A stretch of DNA of 64,000 nucleotides from Hetaerina americana (GCA_022747635.1 JAKTNV010000003.1:16709086-16773085); one strand, 5' to 3'. Positions 35,401-45,340 are shown, counted from the first letter of the stretch. Made by a program: numbers and translations. The notes: generated by a model from the letters alone, not told the origin.

Positions 35401-38400
35401 AACCAGCATGGAGGTCGTATTTGGATACAGGGTTTCTAGATGGATGTGGTAATATGATATAAATACAAATCATTGTATTCATTGGACTAATATAATCTTC
35501 ATATTCTTCGTCTTCAGACAGTTATCTCTTAAGCTATCACTGCTACCACCGTTTCTCTTTAACAGTTGCTTATTGTAACTTCTATCTTTCAACCCTTCTA
35601 TCTTCAGCTTAGTACATGCTCTATGCAATAAATGTACGAACTGGTGCAATCTGGCGGCCATGACGCAGACTATAGCCCCACCCACTAGCGGCGCTAGATG
35701 ACTTATACCCAATGAGCCGTCTGTGATTGGCGGATCGTTGAGCTGTGCACATGGTGCCAGTTTTGTTAGTTTCTGTTGTCCTTGCTTTTACTGGTATTAT
35801 TAATTCCTCAGGAAATAAATTTCATTCCATGATTACTTGGGCTTTTGCCAAAAGAACATTTATGAATATTCAATTGTTCCCGCCTCAACCTTGTGGAAAT
35901 TCATTTTAATAAAATTAAGAATACAAAGTAACTTTCCACTGTGCTTTATTAGTGTACAACCGGTTTCAACGCTCAAGCGTCATCATCAGGTACAAATTAA
36001 ACCAATCGCAGTCCATTTATATACCAATCATGAGGGAGAGGAGGGGTGGGTGAGAGAGAAGGGGGGGAGAAGGAGGCGAAAGAAAATGGAGTTGCGATTG
36101 GCGTTGAGTGAAGAGTCTTCACAACTATGCTGTAAGTTTTTTTACTGAAGGCAAGCATAGACCCACCATCTTGTGTTTATTGCATAAAACAATGGAACCA
36201 TTGGTGGCAAACTTGTTTTGTGTTGGAATTATCTTGTTGAAGGTTAACCTATTTCATATTCTTCATCATTTCCATTATCTCTCATGTGATCATTTCAACA
36301 GAGAATTTCATCATCACTTCAAGATGGCAAATGTGAAGTGCTCCCGTAAGTAAAAAAATTGGCTACAGATTCAAAAGTAACCTGCCACGAATAGTAAAAA
36401 TTGGGGCACAGGAATGAATTCTGAAATATATCCATAATAAAGCATCTAGGAAAATGTGTTGATGAAAAATGAGATTGGGGTAGGTCTTAGGGAGTGAGGG
36501 AATAGAAGTTGGAGCTCTCCCTGATATCTATAACTCCACATTAATATCTTTGGAGGGAGAGTACCTGCATGTAGAAAGGACAACTAATTGGGAGGGGAGA
36601 GATTTCATGTCGCTATTCCTCACAGGTGATTGTTTCCTAAGCCTCTATCAGTTTATACCTATTATTTTTTGGATGGATCAATAAGTATTGATATTATTAT
36701 TTAAGGAATTAAATTTTACAATGAAAGTTAAATTTTCATTGTAATGTGACTACCATAATGACAATATTTACACTTACATACACCCACTCTAGACCTCTTC
36801 CTGTTTACTCAAAAATGTTTGAGAAAAAGAGGGCTTAAGAAACATTTTTTGAGAAAAAATAAATTTTAGAAAACACAGTGGGAAGAATATAACTCCATTT
36901 AAGGGATAATTTACACTTTGCAACCAAGTATTAAAAAAAAATACTATTTCATGCTCTGAGTGATAAAAACTTACAGTAGCCATTTCAGTAATTATTTTCG
37001 TGTAATGCCATGGTAGAAGTTTTTAGATTTACATTAATGTTAGACCACTGATCATATGCATAGAAATATATAGTATGGGATGGAAGTATTGAAAACAATG
37101 AAAGGAGGGGTAAGGCTAACTAGAACTATCCAATGACCAACTCTTATTTAATTTGTCAGGATCTAATGTTTTAGAAATATTGCTTGCCATAGCTGTTCCC
37201 CTACCTACTTTCATCATCTCATCTCTGAGAATCATATTTTTTTAAATCCAAATTAATGCCTCCTATTTGTGTGAAGCATTCCTTGGAAAGTATTTGCATT
37301 TTCACCTATGAACAATTTTTTATTTAATGATGATTACACTTTACCCGCAAAACTTTTGTTAGCCAAATATACATAGTACATTATGTGATAAAACCTCTTT
37401 TAATATTCTTCCCATTAGTAATCATTAATGAGACTTAAAAAAACACCAATAACAATGACAAGTGTGCCAATGTACAATTTCTTTTACCAAATAGCATTAT
37501 TAACCTGCAACAATTCTCATTCTCTCAGAAAATGTTGCTCCACAGACAATGTACTCAGCCTCAGCTGTTGACAGTGCTATGGGATAACTGCTTCTTTAAG
37601 CAGTTATCCATAGCATACTTGATTTTCAGGCTAAACTGCATACCTGATTTTCATGTAATTACATAAAAGGACGCTTGCACCCTTGCAAATTAGAATGGTA
37701 CCCCACCCCAATCAGCATTAGAATGAGCAACAACTCATACACCTTTTGGAAGAAACATCATGAACCTGATGATTTTATGGTATATTTCAGAATTCTGTTC
37801 AACCATTGTTTTGCTTCACCCATTGGTTATCTTGGGAAGTTGATTTCTACTAACGTGGTACAAGCAATATTAAGGAATATTTTGTTACCTCTTTTACTCA
37901 CACCGTTCTGTTGGCTGATGTAAGGTATAGATTGCTGTAGATGTATTCCCTTTTGACTGCAAAAATTTTTAAGTTCATGTGAGCTTGACTCTCCTATATT
38001 ATCACACATGATATGAGCAGATTGGAATCAGACTTCTTCACCTGAAATAACTATCACTACAACAGTAATCATCCTGAAGGCAGGTTTGACGAAGGTAGAT
38101 GCTCATTCAACATCAACTTTCTGCTTGCTTCATCCTTCATCTTTAGTAGATAGATTATCATAACTTATGAACAGTCATCAATAATAATCTGAAAGTATCT
38201 CTCAGCTTTTTGTATTGGTGTTTGGATCAGTCTACAAATGTATGGATATAATGATCTAATATTGTATAGCTCTTTGCACTTAATTGCAAGTAATATGGGG
38301 ATGGAATGAGTAATTTTTGCTCACTTGTCAATCATACATATATTAAGAGCTCTTACTTTCTGTGTACATAACCAATTCTATAACCTGTCATGAGTTGGGG

Positions 38401-39437
38401 TAAGAGAAGAACTATTATCAACTGCTTGAATTCCTCTTGGGTCCTCCACTGGGTTATATCGGCCGACATTTCGTTGTCCGACTCAGTCATCGTCTTCAGG
38501 GCTTCAAGCCCTGAAGACAATGACCGAGTCGGACATCGAAATGTCGGCCGATATAACCCAGTGGAGGACCCAAGAGGAATTTACACAGCTGATACGCCGG
38601 GAAAACACCAAATCTTTTATTACTATTATCAAGGTATATGTTGATGCAAAAAAGAGAAATTGATTCAGCACTTTATCACATGACACAGATCCTACCAGAA
38701 GTTACCACATACAGGCAACATCTGTCAGATATTATGAAATGGTTCAAATCCTAGCAGGAGACACTTTTAAACATGGAGTCAGCCACTCTGCATGGTGGAT
38801 TTTTTAAATGTATTCAGTATTGAAATTCCATCCTGGCTAGTTTCAATTTACTGCCCAAGTTTCACTAACAATCAGAGATACTTAATGGGGTTTAAATTTG
38901 CGGACAGCTATGAAAAATCATGTCCAATGTCTCCAAAGAAACTGCAGGAGATGCCGCAAAAGTAACTTTTAATGGAGTTATCCGCTAATGTGCATTTCAA
39001 TGCAACAATTTCAGTGTGTAAAAATCATTCACCTTGCCTGGGATCCCAGTCAAGGCAAATGATGTTTACACTCTGAAATTATTGCATTGTCATGTCTAAT
39101 GGTTGAGGAATTGACATAGCTCAATAAAAAACATTAAATGTAATGATTCAAATGATTCTAACTGTTGAAAGTAGTAAAGCATCAGACTGAACAAATTGTA
39201 CATGTGTATATTATTTAACATTTTATGCATAATATATATGCCAATTAAAAGAACTTATCAAAAACTATGAAGAAAATGGAAAAATATAATTAAAAATTGA
39301 TAGCATGGTATGTTATTACAAAGTAAAACTTATTCTCTTTACAGGTTCATCCCAGCCATGGTGTTTGCTATGTATCTTATGGTGGAAATGAATTCAGCTA
39401 TAGTGACTATGAAATTCTGATACATAAGTCTACTTAA
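26994..39437 (+). CDS. Gene B: two-repeat DM9 domain protein, complete model
   Basis: Model of four coding exons, 26994-27003, 32976-33181, 34363-34503 and 39345-39437, giving 149 codons and TAA. Introns of 5972, 1181 and 4841 bp all have GT/AG ends. Residues 1-3 come from the first exon, Leu4 is split across intron 1 (phase 1), and introns 2 and 3 are phase 0. DM9 repeat 1 covers about residues 9-72, repeat 2 about 80-149. No signal peptide or membrane segment; the protein should be soluble and cytoplasmic, like other short DM9 proteins. Length fits the insect two-repeat family. The last three exons are firm; the first rests on frame continuity, the GTAAGT donor and the parallel with gene C. 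It lies 1.95 kb after the gene A stop on the same strand, a tandem paralogue. Confidence 0.75.
27010..28600. other. Gene B intron 1, CpG-normal part
   Basis: No repeat or exon is recognised. A plus-strand open frame at 27441-27740 has no known domain. CpG falls at about 28600 (10 CGs in 28021-28260 against 1 in 28621-28860). Confidence 0.4.
28896..28953. repeat. Perfect 26-bp hairpin
   Basis: 28896-28921 and 28928-28953 are exact reverse complements (core CATAACGAAGGGATATCC) separated by AAGGAT. No terminal repeats of a known MITE were seen around it. A transcript of intron 1 could fold here into a stable stem. Confidence 0.85.
29308..29509. repeat. Compound TA / CA microsatellite
   Basis: A TA-rich tract with three copies of a roughly 30-bp higher unit (TATATGTATATATATATTC type), then uninterrupted TA, then CA and ACACATACATAC. 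Open frames across it are artefacts of the repeat. Confidence 0.95.
29716..30733 (-). pseudogene. LINE reverse-transcriptase relic with tandem duplication
   Basis: On the minus strand 30733-30540 reads [20 protein letters not shown] then [15 protein letters not shown], the RT block around motif A with the catalytic Asp changed to Asn. Further down come [20 protein letters not shown] (30330-30270), [17 protein letters not shown] (about 29945-29890) and an EMWV block with [18 protein letters not shown]. The EMWVS unit is present three times because of a 17-18-bp tandem repeat at 29810-29866 (CCCACATTTCTAAGGATA). Many stops; dead. Confidence 0.75.
30740..31499. other. Gene B intron 1, no recognised feature
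   Basis: AT-rich, CpG-poor. No exon, RNA gene or repeat is recognised. Confidence 0.4.
31500..31556 (-). repeat. Truncated copy of hammerhead-bearing repeat tail
   Basis: AAAATTAAGAATACAAAGTA, CACTGTCCTTTATT and GTACAACCAGTTTCAA match the repeat at 35906-35967. It stops at stem II of the ribozyme-like core. Confidence 0.75.
31560..32391. other. Gene B intron 1, no recognised feature
   Basis: AT-rich intron sequence between the repeat fragment and the SINE. Nothing recognised. Confidence 0.4.
32405..32740 (+). repeat. SINE family 2, complete copy
   Basis: A tRNA-like head (GGGATGGTGCGGTGACTAAC, then the B-box-like CAGGTTCGAATACC) is followed by a body with TTGAGTGAGTACGCC, CGGACCCCTTGGC and GTAGGCTAATGCCGACTC, and a CTACTACT tail. 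The 13-bp duplication AAAAATAAGTCTG lies at 32392-32404 and 32741-32753. About 27 bp between the duplication and the tRNA head is unexplained. The second copy is at 40798-41106. Confidence 0.85.
32976..33181 (+). CDS. Gene B exon 2, DM9 repeat 1
   Basis: Acceptor GGGTCGTAACAG then TG|GTT; donor CAG|GTTTGA, a weak but valid GT. 68 codons starting [20 protein letters not shown]. Further DM9 marks are [16 protein letters not shown] and [16 protein letters not shown]. The acceptor has a short polypyrimidine tract interrupted by GGG. Confidence 0.88.
33985..34291 (+). pseudogene. 3' end of a CR1/jockey-like LINE
   Basis: 34043-34135 encodes [20 protein letters not shown] then [14 protein letters not shown], the 'WN-LP--V---S---F+--L' motif that ends the RT protein of many CR1/jockey-like LINEs. 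A 3' UTR follows, and an AAAT tail of seven or eight units (to 34291). It is a 5'-truncated insertion inside gene B intron 2, ending only 71 bp before exon 3. Confidence 0.7.
34363..34503 (+). CDS. Gene B exon 3, first part of DM9 repeat 2
   Basis: Acceptor TATATTATTGCAG, phase 0, 47 codons, donor AGG|GTAAAT. Encodes [40 protein letters not shown] and GTLPIGR. It is the counterpart of gene A exon 3 (VLTGNNYKWVP). Confidence 0.88.
34510..35859. other. Gene B intron 3, left part
   Basis: CpG-poor except a CpG-rich patch at 35640-35740 (CTGGCGGCC, CACTAGCGGCGCTAG, GATTGGCGGATCG) that stands out from its surroundings and may be a young insertion. No other feature recognised. Confidence 0.4.
35860..36080 (-). 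mobile_element. Penelope-like or retrozyme-like terminal repeat with ribozyme-like core
   Basis: Minus-strand reading: a TATATAAATGG box near 36015-36025, about 25 bp of leader, the hammerhead-like motif (35993-35954), then a tail with AATAAAGCACAGTGGAAAG, TTACTTTGTATTCTTAA and CACAAGGTTGAGGCGGGAAC to about 35860. The tail recurs at 25937-26090 and 31500-31556. No GIY-YIG or RT coding part is seen beside it. Assignment to Penelope-like elements is inference from the ribozyme-like core and its position after a TATA box. Confidence 0.5.
35954..35993 (-). ncRNA. Hammerhead ribozyme candidate, type I with self-complementary stem III
   Basis: Read 5' to 3' on the minus strand: GUAC (stem I), CUGAUGA, one extra U, GACGC-UUGA-GCGUU (stem II), GAA, ACCGGU (stem III, self-complementary), U (cleavage base), GUAC (stem I partner, exact complement). 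All invariant core bases are present. The extra U and the closing G-U of stem II depart from the usual 10.1-11.1 G-C pair. A stem III without a loop suggests action as a dimer, as known for short-stem hammerheads of Penelope elements. Confidence 0.6.
36090..37529. other. Gene B intron 3, middle part, no recognised feature
   Basis: AT-rich, CpG-poor sequence with a G/A-rich patch at 36030-36090. No repeat or exon recognised. Confidence 0.4.
37530..38330 (-). pseudogene. Ty1/copia retrotransposon relic (integrase and RNase H)
   Basis: The minus strand from 38330 downwards gives [10 protein letters not shown] (integrase core with an Asp), then 38009-37830 reads [20 protein letters not shown] and [13 protein letters not shown], the 'PYTPQQNGVAER' block of copia integrase. 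After a deletion, 37640-37540 reads [20 protein letters not shown], the RNase H motif diagnostic of Ty1/copia. Order and strand agree with one element. The reverse transcriptase between the two is missing, and no LTRs were found. Confidence 0.8.
38429..38581. repeat. Near-perfect palindrome, 76-bp arms, hammerhead-like core on both strands
   Basis: 38429-38504 and 38506-38581 are reverse complements with three mismatches and a one-base centre (C38505). Each arm, read outwards from the centre, gives CTGAAGA, a spacer with CCGAGTCGG, GAA, then a self-complementary AUGUCGGCCGAUAU and A, the order of a hammerhead core. The two copies are head to head, so their stem I partners are scrambled. The outer part (CCCAGTGGAGGACC) is the same on both sides. 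Confidence 0.75.
38941..39089 (+). repeat. Palindromic MITE, best copy
   Basis: 38998-39038 and 39049-39089 are inverted (41-bp arms, a few mismatches) around the perfect palindrome TGGGATCCCA. A left unique part begins ACTGCAGGAGATGCCGC. Related copies are at 16598-16725 (minus) and 49421-49515 (plus). It ends about 255 bp before gene B exon 4. Confidence 0.75.
39345..39437 (+). CDS. Gene B last coding exon
   Basis: Acceptor TATTCTCTTTACAG, phase 0, 30 codons and TAA at 39435-39437. Encodes [20 protein letters not shown] then [10 protein letters not shown], completing DM9 repeat 2. Aligns with the last exon of gene A (VYPYTGLIYIPSSGLEYTFT). Confidence 0.88.
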   Translation, partial: VHPSHGVCYVSYGGNEFSYSDYEILIHKST

Positions 39438-39984
39438 AAAATATTTCAGGGAAAGCCACTATAAATCCTCCTCTTTTAATTGGATCCAATGAATTCAATA
39501 GGATTGGAGAAGAATTACATTATTTAGTTTGTATATGTAAATTATCTGATTGTTATGAGACAACTGAAGATGCATTTTATAAGTGCTTTATCTATCTAAT
39601 TGATGAGTGCAGCTATGAATGTTGCACAGTAATACAGTGGCTTTTGGTTAACCATGTATGTTAAATGAATGATCAACTCATAAATAAGTAACTGGAACAT
39701 ATTCTTTTGGTTGTGGCAATCATTTCAATTTATATCACATTTGTGGCCTAAAATGCAGAAATCGTCTTACTGGTCAATTTTTAGTGATGCCACCTACTAT
39801 AGCTACAATATGAAGTTGGTATTTGCACCAAAATTTAGCATTGCACACAAAGGTCTTCATAAGAGAGCTAAGCAGAATAGACAACAGCTAAGTGTTCTAT
39901 ACTATTCTGGAGTTCTCTCATTGGCTGTGTTTTTGTCAAATCTAATTTATTGTCCAATATTTATAATTCATTGAATGTTTTGAC

Positions 39985-39990
39985 AATAAA
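39985..39990 (+). promoter_or_regulatory. Candidate poly(A) signal of gene B
   Basis: AATAAA about 550 bp after the stop. Other hexamers exist further on (for example near 40203), so this is tentative. Confidence 0.35.
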
Positions 39991-40797
39991 TATCCCAGCA
40001 AGAAATTTTCCATTGTAATTTTCTCTGGTATACATCTGTACAGATTTGGAAGCTTTGGTGATTTTACTTAAATAGTAAAGGAGATGCCATAAAATTCAGG
40101 TTTATTATAATTATAATTGTGATAAATTAAATGTAAAAGTAGGTACAGATTGTAAATTTAGTCTAAATTAAACTTCTTGGTATTTATGTGTGTATATGTA
40201 TAAATAAATATGAATGATTGAAGTAGACAAGATATTTATTTTATAGAACACCACATAGATGATTTCATTGAAAGGGGTCTGACTTTATTCAGTTCTTCAA
40301 CTCTTTTTATAGTACCCAAGGGCCTAAGACCTAGGAAACCTGTTGTCTATTCCTTTTGATTGATATACATGCACAATATATCTATGAAAGGTATAATAGT
40401 TTTTCCTTCATTAGCTTCTAGCAAAGATCTACTTTCAACAATGCTATCGTGTCATGATGGGGGCTATCATCATCAATTAATTAAATTGTCCTGTTTTTTC
40501 TCTAGCTTGAAGAATTACAAACTGGAGGATACTCAGATTTGAAATTTGTATATAAGTATTATACAACAAGTATATTCATGAACATGCTGATTCAGTATGT
40601 ATTTTTTCCAAAGTTCATCCAGGGACATATTTTATGTCAATGTCCTATGTCTCTTTGAGCTTTTCCATGTCCTCCCCACTCATCCATGCAAGACCATTAA
40701 TGAAACTCAGTTCCCAAGTCTTACTTCTTCCTTGCAACACCAAATTAATGTATTTTAGTAAAATTGTGTAGGTTGAGTATTATATGGCAAACACCAC

Positions 40798-41106
40798 AGT
40801 AGTAGTAGTTTTTAGGGGAGGCGATCGACAGCTAAGGTCATTGGCGCCATAGGGGATGGACAGGAAAGGATGAAGGGTGGAGAGAAACCCGGCGTCGGCA
40901 TTAGCCTACTCTTTACGAAAGGCGCCAAGGGGTCCGCAGTTTAACGTCCCATCCGACGGACAGCGTACTCACTCAAAGTGCCCTCCACAAACCACCTCAA
41001 GTAGGGATCGAGATACCTTTGAAAAATATTCAACACCGTCGGGATTTGAACCTGCACCCTCTGGGTGGGAAGCCAGTATGTTAGCCCCTGCACCATTTCA
41101 ATCCCC
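40798..41106 (-). repeat. SINE family 2, complete copy, reverse orientation
   Basis: Minus-strand copy of the 32405-32740 SINE: head GGGATTGAAATGGTGCAGG, the B-box-like GGTTCAAATCCCGACG, and the CTACTACTAC tail at the low-coordinate end. The 11-bp duplication GCAAACACCAC lies at 40787-40797 and 41107-41117. Chance open frames cross it on both strands. Confidence 0.88.
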
Positions 41107-41479
41107 GCAAACACCACTTTTTCTATGTACACCTTATATGTACTCTCTTAGCTTGTAAGTATATAACTATGCAGAAAACAGGTGCAAGTCCAGATCTAAA
41201 CATACTTTTGATATCAATAATTTAGAAACCTTGGTGTTTTATTCAGTTTAAATTATCTCTACTACAGGCTTTAAAGATGTTATAGTTTATATCTAAACTT
41301 TGGTATTAGTAATTAATTACGATTTCACAAAGCTTTCAATTATTCTAGAAAGGCACCTTATCCATGGAAAATATCAAGTTCTACAATTTTGCTTTAAACA
41401 TTATTCTCAAGTGAAGCCATAGTTTAAGGTGTCATACACATTTATAAAATATAAGTGTGTGTATATATGTATGTATACA

Positions 41480-42400
41480 TACAGACATATTTCCCTCACA
41501 TCCATATTGTGCAAGGTTATGGAACATATAGTTGCGAGTTCAATTGTGAGACACCTCGATAATCCAAGTTATTAATGAAAAATCACCACCATTTCCGAAA
41601 AGGTAGATCCTGGGAGAGACAAATTGCCCTTTTTGTGCAAGATATTCTTACTGCAGGAGAGAGCAATGTTCCAGTGGACACAATTTATCTAGATTTTAAG
41701 AAAGCCTTGGACGAAGTACTTTATAGTAAACTACTAGCAAAGCTACAAGCATATGGCATGGATAAAAGTATCAGGGGTTGGATTCACGACTTTTTGAATG
41801 GTTGGGTTCAAAGAGTAGTTATAGATAGTTAGCTCAAATGCAGTAAAGTTACTTCAAGTGTTCCCCAGGGAAGTGTTATCGAACCTCTTTTTCTCCTACT
41901 TTATGTTAACGGCATGGACTCCATAGTTACTAGTAAGAAACGTTCATTTGCCGACAATGCAGTGGTTTACCACGTGATACTGAGGACACAGCACCTTTAT
42001 CAGATGACTTTAATTCTAAAGAACGCTGATGCAACACTAGGCAATCAGAATTAAACTTAAAAAATTGCATAGTGAAATTTTTGGAAAGAGAGTAATTTCC
42101 TGCTGAAAACCTACTGCATCAGGAACACCAAAATTGAATTTGTAGACTCGATTAAATACCGATGTGTTACCCTCACCCACAATCTCTCCTGGGTGAAACA
42201 TCCAGGGAATATGCGGACAAGCTAACAAAAAATTAGGATTTATTGGAAGAGTTCTGGATGAATGTGAAGGCAAGTCCGTACTTTGAACTGTCAGAGAAAG
42301 CCTTGAATATGTCAATGTTTTACATCATATCCGACAGAATACGACCCTTATAAGTGTCCTCGACCAGAAACCCATAAATATGTGTCTTCATAACTGACAA
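41480..42400 (+). pseudogene. CR1/jockey-like LINE reverse transcriptase relic
   Basis: Frames give SLTSILCKVMEHIV, HHHFRKGRSWERQIALFVQD (41580-41640), VDTIYLDFKKALDEV (motif A, the D of YLDF kept), WIHDFLNGWVQRVV, then TSSVPQGSVI and FADNAV (motif C, FADD changed to FADN), and NKKLGFIGRVL near 42220. This order is standard for RT proteins of CR1/jockey-like LINEs. Several stops and frame changes. It lies at the change from CpG-poor to CpG-normal sequence. Confidence 0.8.
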
Positions 42401-42699
42401 AAAGTGAAAGGAGTTACAAAATTTCACTCAGTAACCAGTCATCTTCCGGATCTGGACCCTGGCAGTGTTAAGCCAGAGTCCAAACCAAATCGCAATCTGA
42501 TCTTCATATTGATTCTAAAGGGGGTGATCTTTGAACAAAAGCTTTCAAAACTCACACACACGAAGAAACATACGAAGACCTTCAACGGGATGCAAACCAC
42601 CTTATCAAATTGGACTACAGTAATCCCATAGCCCAAAGCGATGGCCGAATGTCAAATACCGTTGTCATTCTGTGAGCTTGTCAATATAATTGTCACTTG

Positions 42700-43380
42700 A
42701 TGCAGAAGTGGTTTCCGGACCCCAGCATGTGGATCTTCTCAGCAAATCCTTTCAAACAACTTTCTCGGCTAACCATATTTTGGATACTTCTAACCTTCAT
42801 CTAAATTGTATTTGTTCCCATTCTCCCATCACTGTTCTCTTCCCTTGAATGTCTTAAACGTATGGCCTCCATTAAGACCACCTATGCACCTAGCTCTGAT
42901 CAACTGAGATATGCCGCTCCTGCTTTGGCCATCACTATTTCCGTTTTCTTTGATTCGATGCTTTTCGACGGAATATTTCCCCTCAAATTGGAAAAGGGTT
43001 AACGTTCTCTATTTTCAAGTCTCGTTAAAAATCTTCCATAGTCTTTCCGGCCCATCTCTCTTCTACCCATTCTGTGAACGCATGATCCACCAACGACTTG
43101 TATCTTTTATTCTTCCTTAAATTTACGGTTTTCTTTCTGGAACATCGCTATTTAACAACCTCACAATATTGCAACAGCATTAAATTCACGCCTTAGAGCT
43201 CTTTTCTCAATTAAGTATATGTCTGCTACGTCGATTTAGCAAAAGCTTCCAATAAAATCAATCACCGTATGCTATTTTTCAGACTGGAGAATTGCTATAA
43301 CATTAATCGTACATTTCTGGAAGTTTCGACTTCATACTGATGAGTAGAATCAATTTCGATTTGAACAAGGCCGTAGCGTC
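42700..43380 (+). pseudogene. Second LINE reverse transcriptase relic
   Basis: Readable words are YAPSSDQLRYAAPAL, EYFPSNWKRVNVLYF (42976-43020), SFRPISLLPILCERMIHQRL (about 43045-43105) and NQFRFEQGRS near 43345-43375. These are the 'GxFPxxWKxAxVxPIFK', 'YRPISLL' and 'QFGFRxGRS' blocks of a jockey-type RT. A different copy from the one just upstream, heavily mutated. Confidence 0.7.
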
Positions 43381-43832
43381 ATGTGAGTGTTACTCGGGCA
43401 TGAGTCGTACATGAGGGCTGACCATGACGTCACTACCATACAGAGGCTTATCCAGTTCGTGTGTATCGATGGGTTGGGCAATCGTGTTCTTCCCTTCGCC
43501 CCCAAACATTTACGCGCTTTGGTCGATGTGAGTCACGTTAGTATTTCAAGAAATTACATACGATTCCTATGTAATCCCAAAATTTATAATTCGTAGAGCG
43601 GGAAGAATCGTATGCTGAAGTTCAGTACAGATACTAACGGAATGTATAGCAGTTGAATTTAGGCGTTCATGCCTCGCAGATAATTCTTTTATACGATATT
43701 CTTTATATTACAAGTGTATCGACCTCAAATATCCTTAGTGCAGCTTTAAGGCCAAATGCCCATTTTGTCAGATGAACACTAGGGAGGTTTTTCCAATTAA
43801 CGATTATTTTGTTTAGCCACCTATTTTGTACG

Positions 43833-43833
<1 letters not shown>

Positions 43834-43903
<70 letters not shown>
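43834..43903. repeat. TA microsatellite
   Basis: About 35 uninterrupted TA units. Confidence 0.97.
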
Positions 43904-43906
<3 letters not shown>

Positions 43907-45059
43907 CGATATACTGTTGTCAACCTCACACAGATATTCACTTAATCTTACATCAAATTGTGAATAACATACTAGGACGAATAGTGGCAATACTATCTTC
44001 CTTCCAAGTAGTCTACAAACCGCGTCACTTTACACGTTAGCGACATTCATCCTGCAATACAATATAGACGACACTAAAAGCTCTTCGTTAACAAATGTTC
44101 CATTGAGTCTTCACTTGAAAACAATCATTTTCCAGGATTTTAAATGTCGAATATTGCGGAGGGTACCGCAGCCTGGAGTTTACATGTCTTTATTTTTTTA
44201 GGGTATTTCTTGATGAGCAAATAAAACCAGATTTTTCATTTGCCCGGTTTTTGAAAGCTCGAGAATGGATAAAATTAAGATAGCCGGCGTATCTTAAAAC
44301 CAATAAAATAAATAACTCTCTAACAATGATCCGTTCATTTAACATGTTTAAATAATCTTAGATTCGATTTGCTCTGGCGTTGAATTGCAATGCACAGGAA
44401 ATGATCAATGTTCTAAAGTTAAACCCCATCATCGACCTCTCACATTGGAATAGTTAACCATGATCGAGTGAGACAAAATATTTTTTTCTAATATAGTCGC
44501 AAGATGCATGAATCACGGCTATCGCATGTCAGCGGTGAGTACTTTATCGAACGTATTCCCGAAATCAACGAAACAAATAAATACGTTCTCTATGGTTTCC
44601 TTGTCCTTCTACTAGTTACTGCTCTTATGTTCACGGCTTTCAATTACCCCTTTTTTATATTTGTTCTCATTTTTCTTTGATCGTGCCTATTTCCCTGTCT
44701 CATAACTTTCCTTACAGCCTGCTGATGCTCTTTCCCGTGTAATGCTTCTCCCATTTTCTCATATTCCATTTACCTATCGAGAGAAAGATTATCCAGATTC
44801 TTCAGATTGTATCGAACATATGAAATCATTTTAGAAAAAGGCGGAATACTTTTCAACTTCAAAAATAGAGAAGGAACTTAGAATGCTGAAGTAAAGTATG
44901 CAATCATGTAAATAAAGCAAAATAAGTGCAAGCTACAATCAGTCACATAATTATACACCATCGTTGAGGCATTTATAAGAATCATAGTTAGAAGGAAACA
45001 TTATAGTTAACAGAGCTACGTAGGCGAAGATCAGTTTCGGTGGAGGAAAACTGACGTCT
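43904..45059. other. CpG-normal sequence, no recognised gene
   Basis: No domain, RNA gene or repeat recognised. Confidence 0.35.
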
Positions 45060-45340
45060 ATGCAGGGATTAGAACATTTGCAGAAAGGAATATGGAATGT
45101 AATCAGGATAATGTCTTGTGTCCCTTGTGGATTTTGAAAAGATCAAAAGTTTGATCGAGCAATGTTAATGGAAGTAATACAATTCTTGAGTAGACTAGGG
45201 GGACAGGTGAATTATTCGAAATCTGTGTGTGAATTAGACAACACTGGTAAGGGTTTCAGAGGGAAAATCGGAATGGTCAGTGACAGGCTCGGGAGGGAAG
45301 CAGGGCTGCCTGTTATCGACCTTTCTCGGCTAGTGATTAT
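45060..45340 (+). pseudogene. LINE RT fragment
   Basis: Frames read a DFEK-like word near 45130 and VRVSEGKSEWSVTGSGGKQG then CLLSTFL near 45245-45330, the 'VRVxGxxSEWFxxxxGVRQGCxLSPLLF' block before motif C. Strongly degraded. Confidence 0.55.
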
